In this document: positions 63,577-64,000 of the stretch, one piece after another
Layout of the letters: each line of letters begins with the position of its first letter
Position numbering within the stretch: position 1 is the stretch's first letter
Origin: Labilibaculum euxinicum
GTDB lineage: Bacteria; Bacteroidota; Bacteroidia; Bacteroidales; Marinifilaceae
Direction of reading: 5' to 3'
NCBI RefSeq assembly: GCF_009795715.1
Contig: NZ_WTCR01000005.1
Coordinates: forward strand, 248,001 to 312,000
Length of the DNA stretch: 64,000 nucleotides
Translations under genes and position numbers: made by a program
The notes under the pieces: generated by a model
What the model saw: only the letters and a program-made list of their open reading frames with translations
Told to the model about the DNA's origin: nothing
The model's database searches: none

Positions 63577-64000
63577 TTAGTCAATTTCAAGCGTCATATC
63601 AAACAGTTTAGTGATATGGCTCTTCAAATTATGTTTTACTTCTTCAATATCAAGCTCTTTGCCCAATTCTTTTTTTAAGGATGTTACCCCTTTATCAACA
63701 AATCCACACGGATTAATGTACTCAAAATATTTTAAATCGGTATTTACATTAAAAGCAAAACCATGCATGCTTACCCATCTGCTGATTCGCACACCAATAG
63801 CACAAATTTTGCGAACAGTCGGCTTTCCAACATCCAACCAAACTCCTGTTGCACCTTCCAACCGCGTTCCAACAATTCCATAATCGGCAATACAATTAAT
63901 AACAGCTTGCTCCAGAGTTTCGATGTATTTTTTAATTCCCATATCGTAGGTTTCCAAATTTAAGATTGGATACCCAACAATCTGTCCCGGCCCATGATAG
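63577..64000 (-). CDS. lipB: octanoyltransferase LipB, 5' end cut by the window
   Basis: The frame runs off the right edge, so about 140 C-terminal residues are visible. The edge encodes YHGPGQIVGYPILNLETYDM, the octanoyl-ACP binding motif. Then come the catalytic lysine region GKPTVRKICAIGVRISRWVS and the catalytic cysteine in INPCGFVDKGVTSLKKELGK. LipB moves octanoyl from ACP to lipoyl domains. It is upstream of recJ. Confidence 0.93.
   Translation of the reverse strand, partial: YHGPGQIVGYPILNLETYDMGIKKYIETLEQAVINCIADYGIVGTRLEGATGVWLDVGKPTVRKICAIGVRISRWVSMHGFAFNVNTDLKYFEYINPCGFVDKGVTSLKKELGKELDIEEVKHNLKSHITKLFDMTLEID

Noticed and set aside
1-64000. CRISPR arrays, intact insertion sequences or rRNA
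   Set aside because: No regularly spaced repeats, transposase genes or rRNA sequence were seen.

Overview
The window is a chromosomal segment from a member of the Bacteroidota, most likely a marine or anaerobic Marinilabiliales/Marinifilaceae-type bacterium. This is inferred from several things. Promoters match the Bacteroidota pattern TTTG-N17..21-TAnnTTTG with no obvious Shine-Dalgarno. There is a hybrid two-component regulator, a gliding/type IX set (gldA-gldF-gldG, porQ), DUF5020 and DUF5683 proteins, the alternative bacterial GlmU-like enzyme, a type B L31, and AT-rich spacers. Only one stable RNA gene was found (tRNA-His). No CRISPR array, intact insertion sequence or rRNA is visible.

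Layout. 1-8.3 kb (minus strand): a partial AIM24-family gene, then a run of eight exported envelope genes (OmpA-type protein, lipoproteins, a small beta-barrel, two paralogous exported proteins, a DUF3592 membrane protein). 8.3-9.2 kb: an 866-base gene-free region with two sites of 21-bp-phased direct repeats and a nested inverted repeat. 9.2-12.1 kb: a 954-residue hybrid histidine kinase/response regulator with TPR sensor and AraC output, the likely controller of the envelope run. 12.5-14.1 kb: cysH and a degenerate SDR epimerase-like protein. 14.2-23.0 kb (minus): lipoprotein, AI-2E family transporter, lon, alternative glmU, rpmE2, a GNAT protein, a BI-1 family protein and an AlkD-like HEAT protein. 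23.1-25.6 kb: tRNA-His followed by a small accessory-looking cluster with three small HTH proteins, a tiny membrane protein and a DUF2975 membrane protein.

25.9-38.3 kb (plus): YkgJ-type cysteine-cluster protein, porQ, cmk, an in-frame ispH-pfkA fusion, priA, a heptose-kinase-like gene, then parA-parB-DUF5683-mltD. 38.6-41.8 kb (minus): the gldA-gldF-gldG ABC transporter operon. 42-51 kb: HAD phosphatase, shikimate kinase, topoisomerase IV (parE-parC), and hpt-adk-obgE, then divergent purE. 51.3-54.2 kb: two outer-membrane-type genes, one a ComEA-like helix-hairpin-helix domain joined to a beta-barrel. 54.3-64 kb: thioesterase, RluA-type pseudouridine synthase, ybaK, HAD hydrolase, DUF5020 protein, NCS2 purine permease, a lipoprotein, uracil/xanthine permease, recJ and a truncated lipB.

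How the parts fit together. Most of the right-hand two thirds is housekeeping: replication and segregation (priA, parA/B, topoisomerase IV), nucleotide supply and salvage (hpt, adk, purE, cmk, two base permeases), ribosome assembly (obgE, L31), and gliding or type IX surface traffic (gldAFG, porQ). The parts most likely to be new biology are the hybrid-sensor/envelope operon with its phased operator-like repeats, the stop-less ispH-pfkA reading frame, the HhH-barrel pair, and the small regulator cluster beside tRNA-His.
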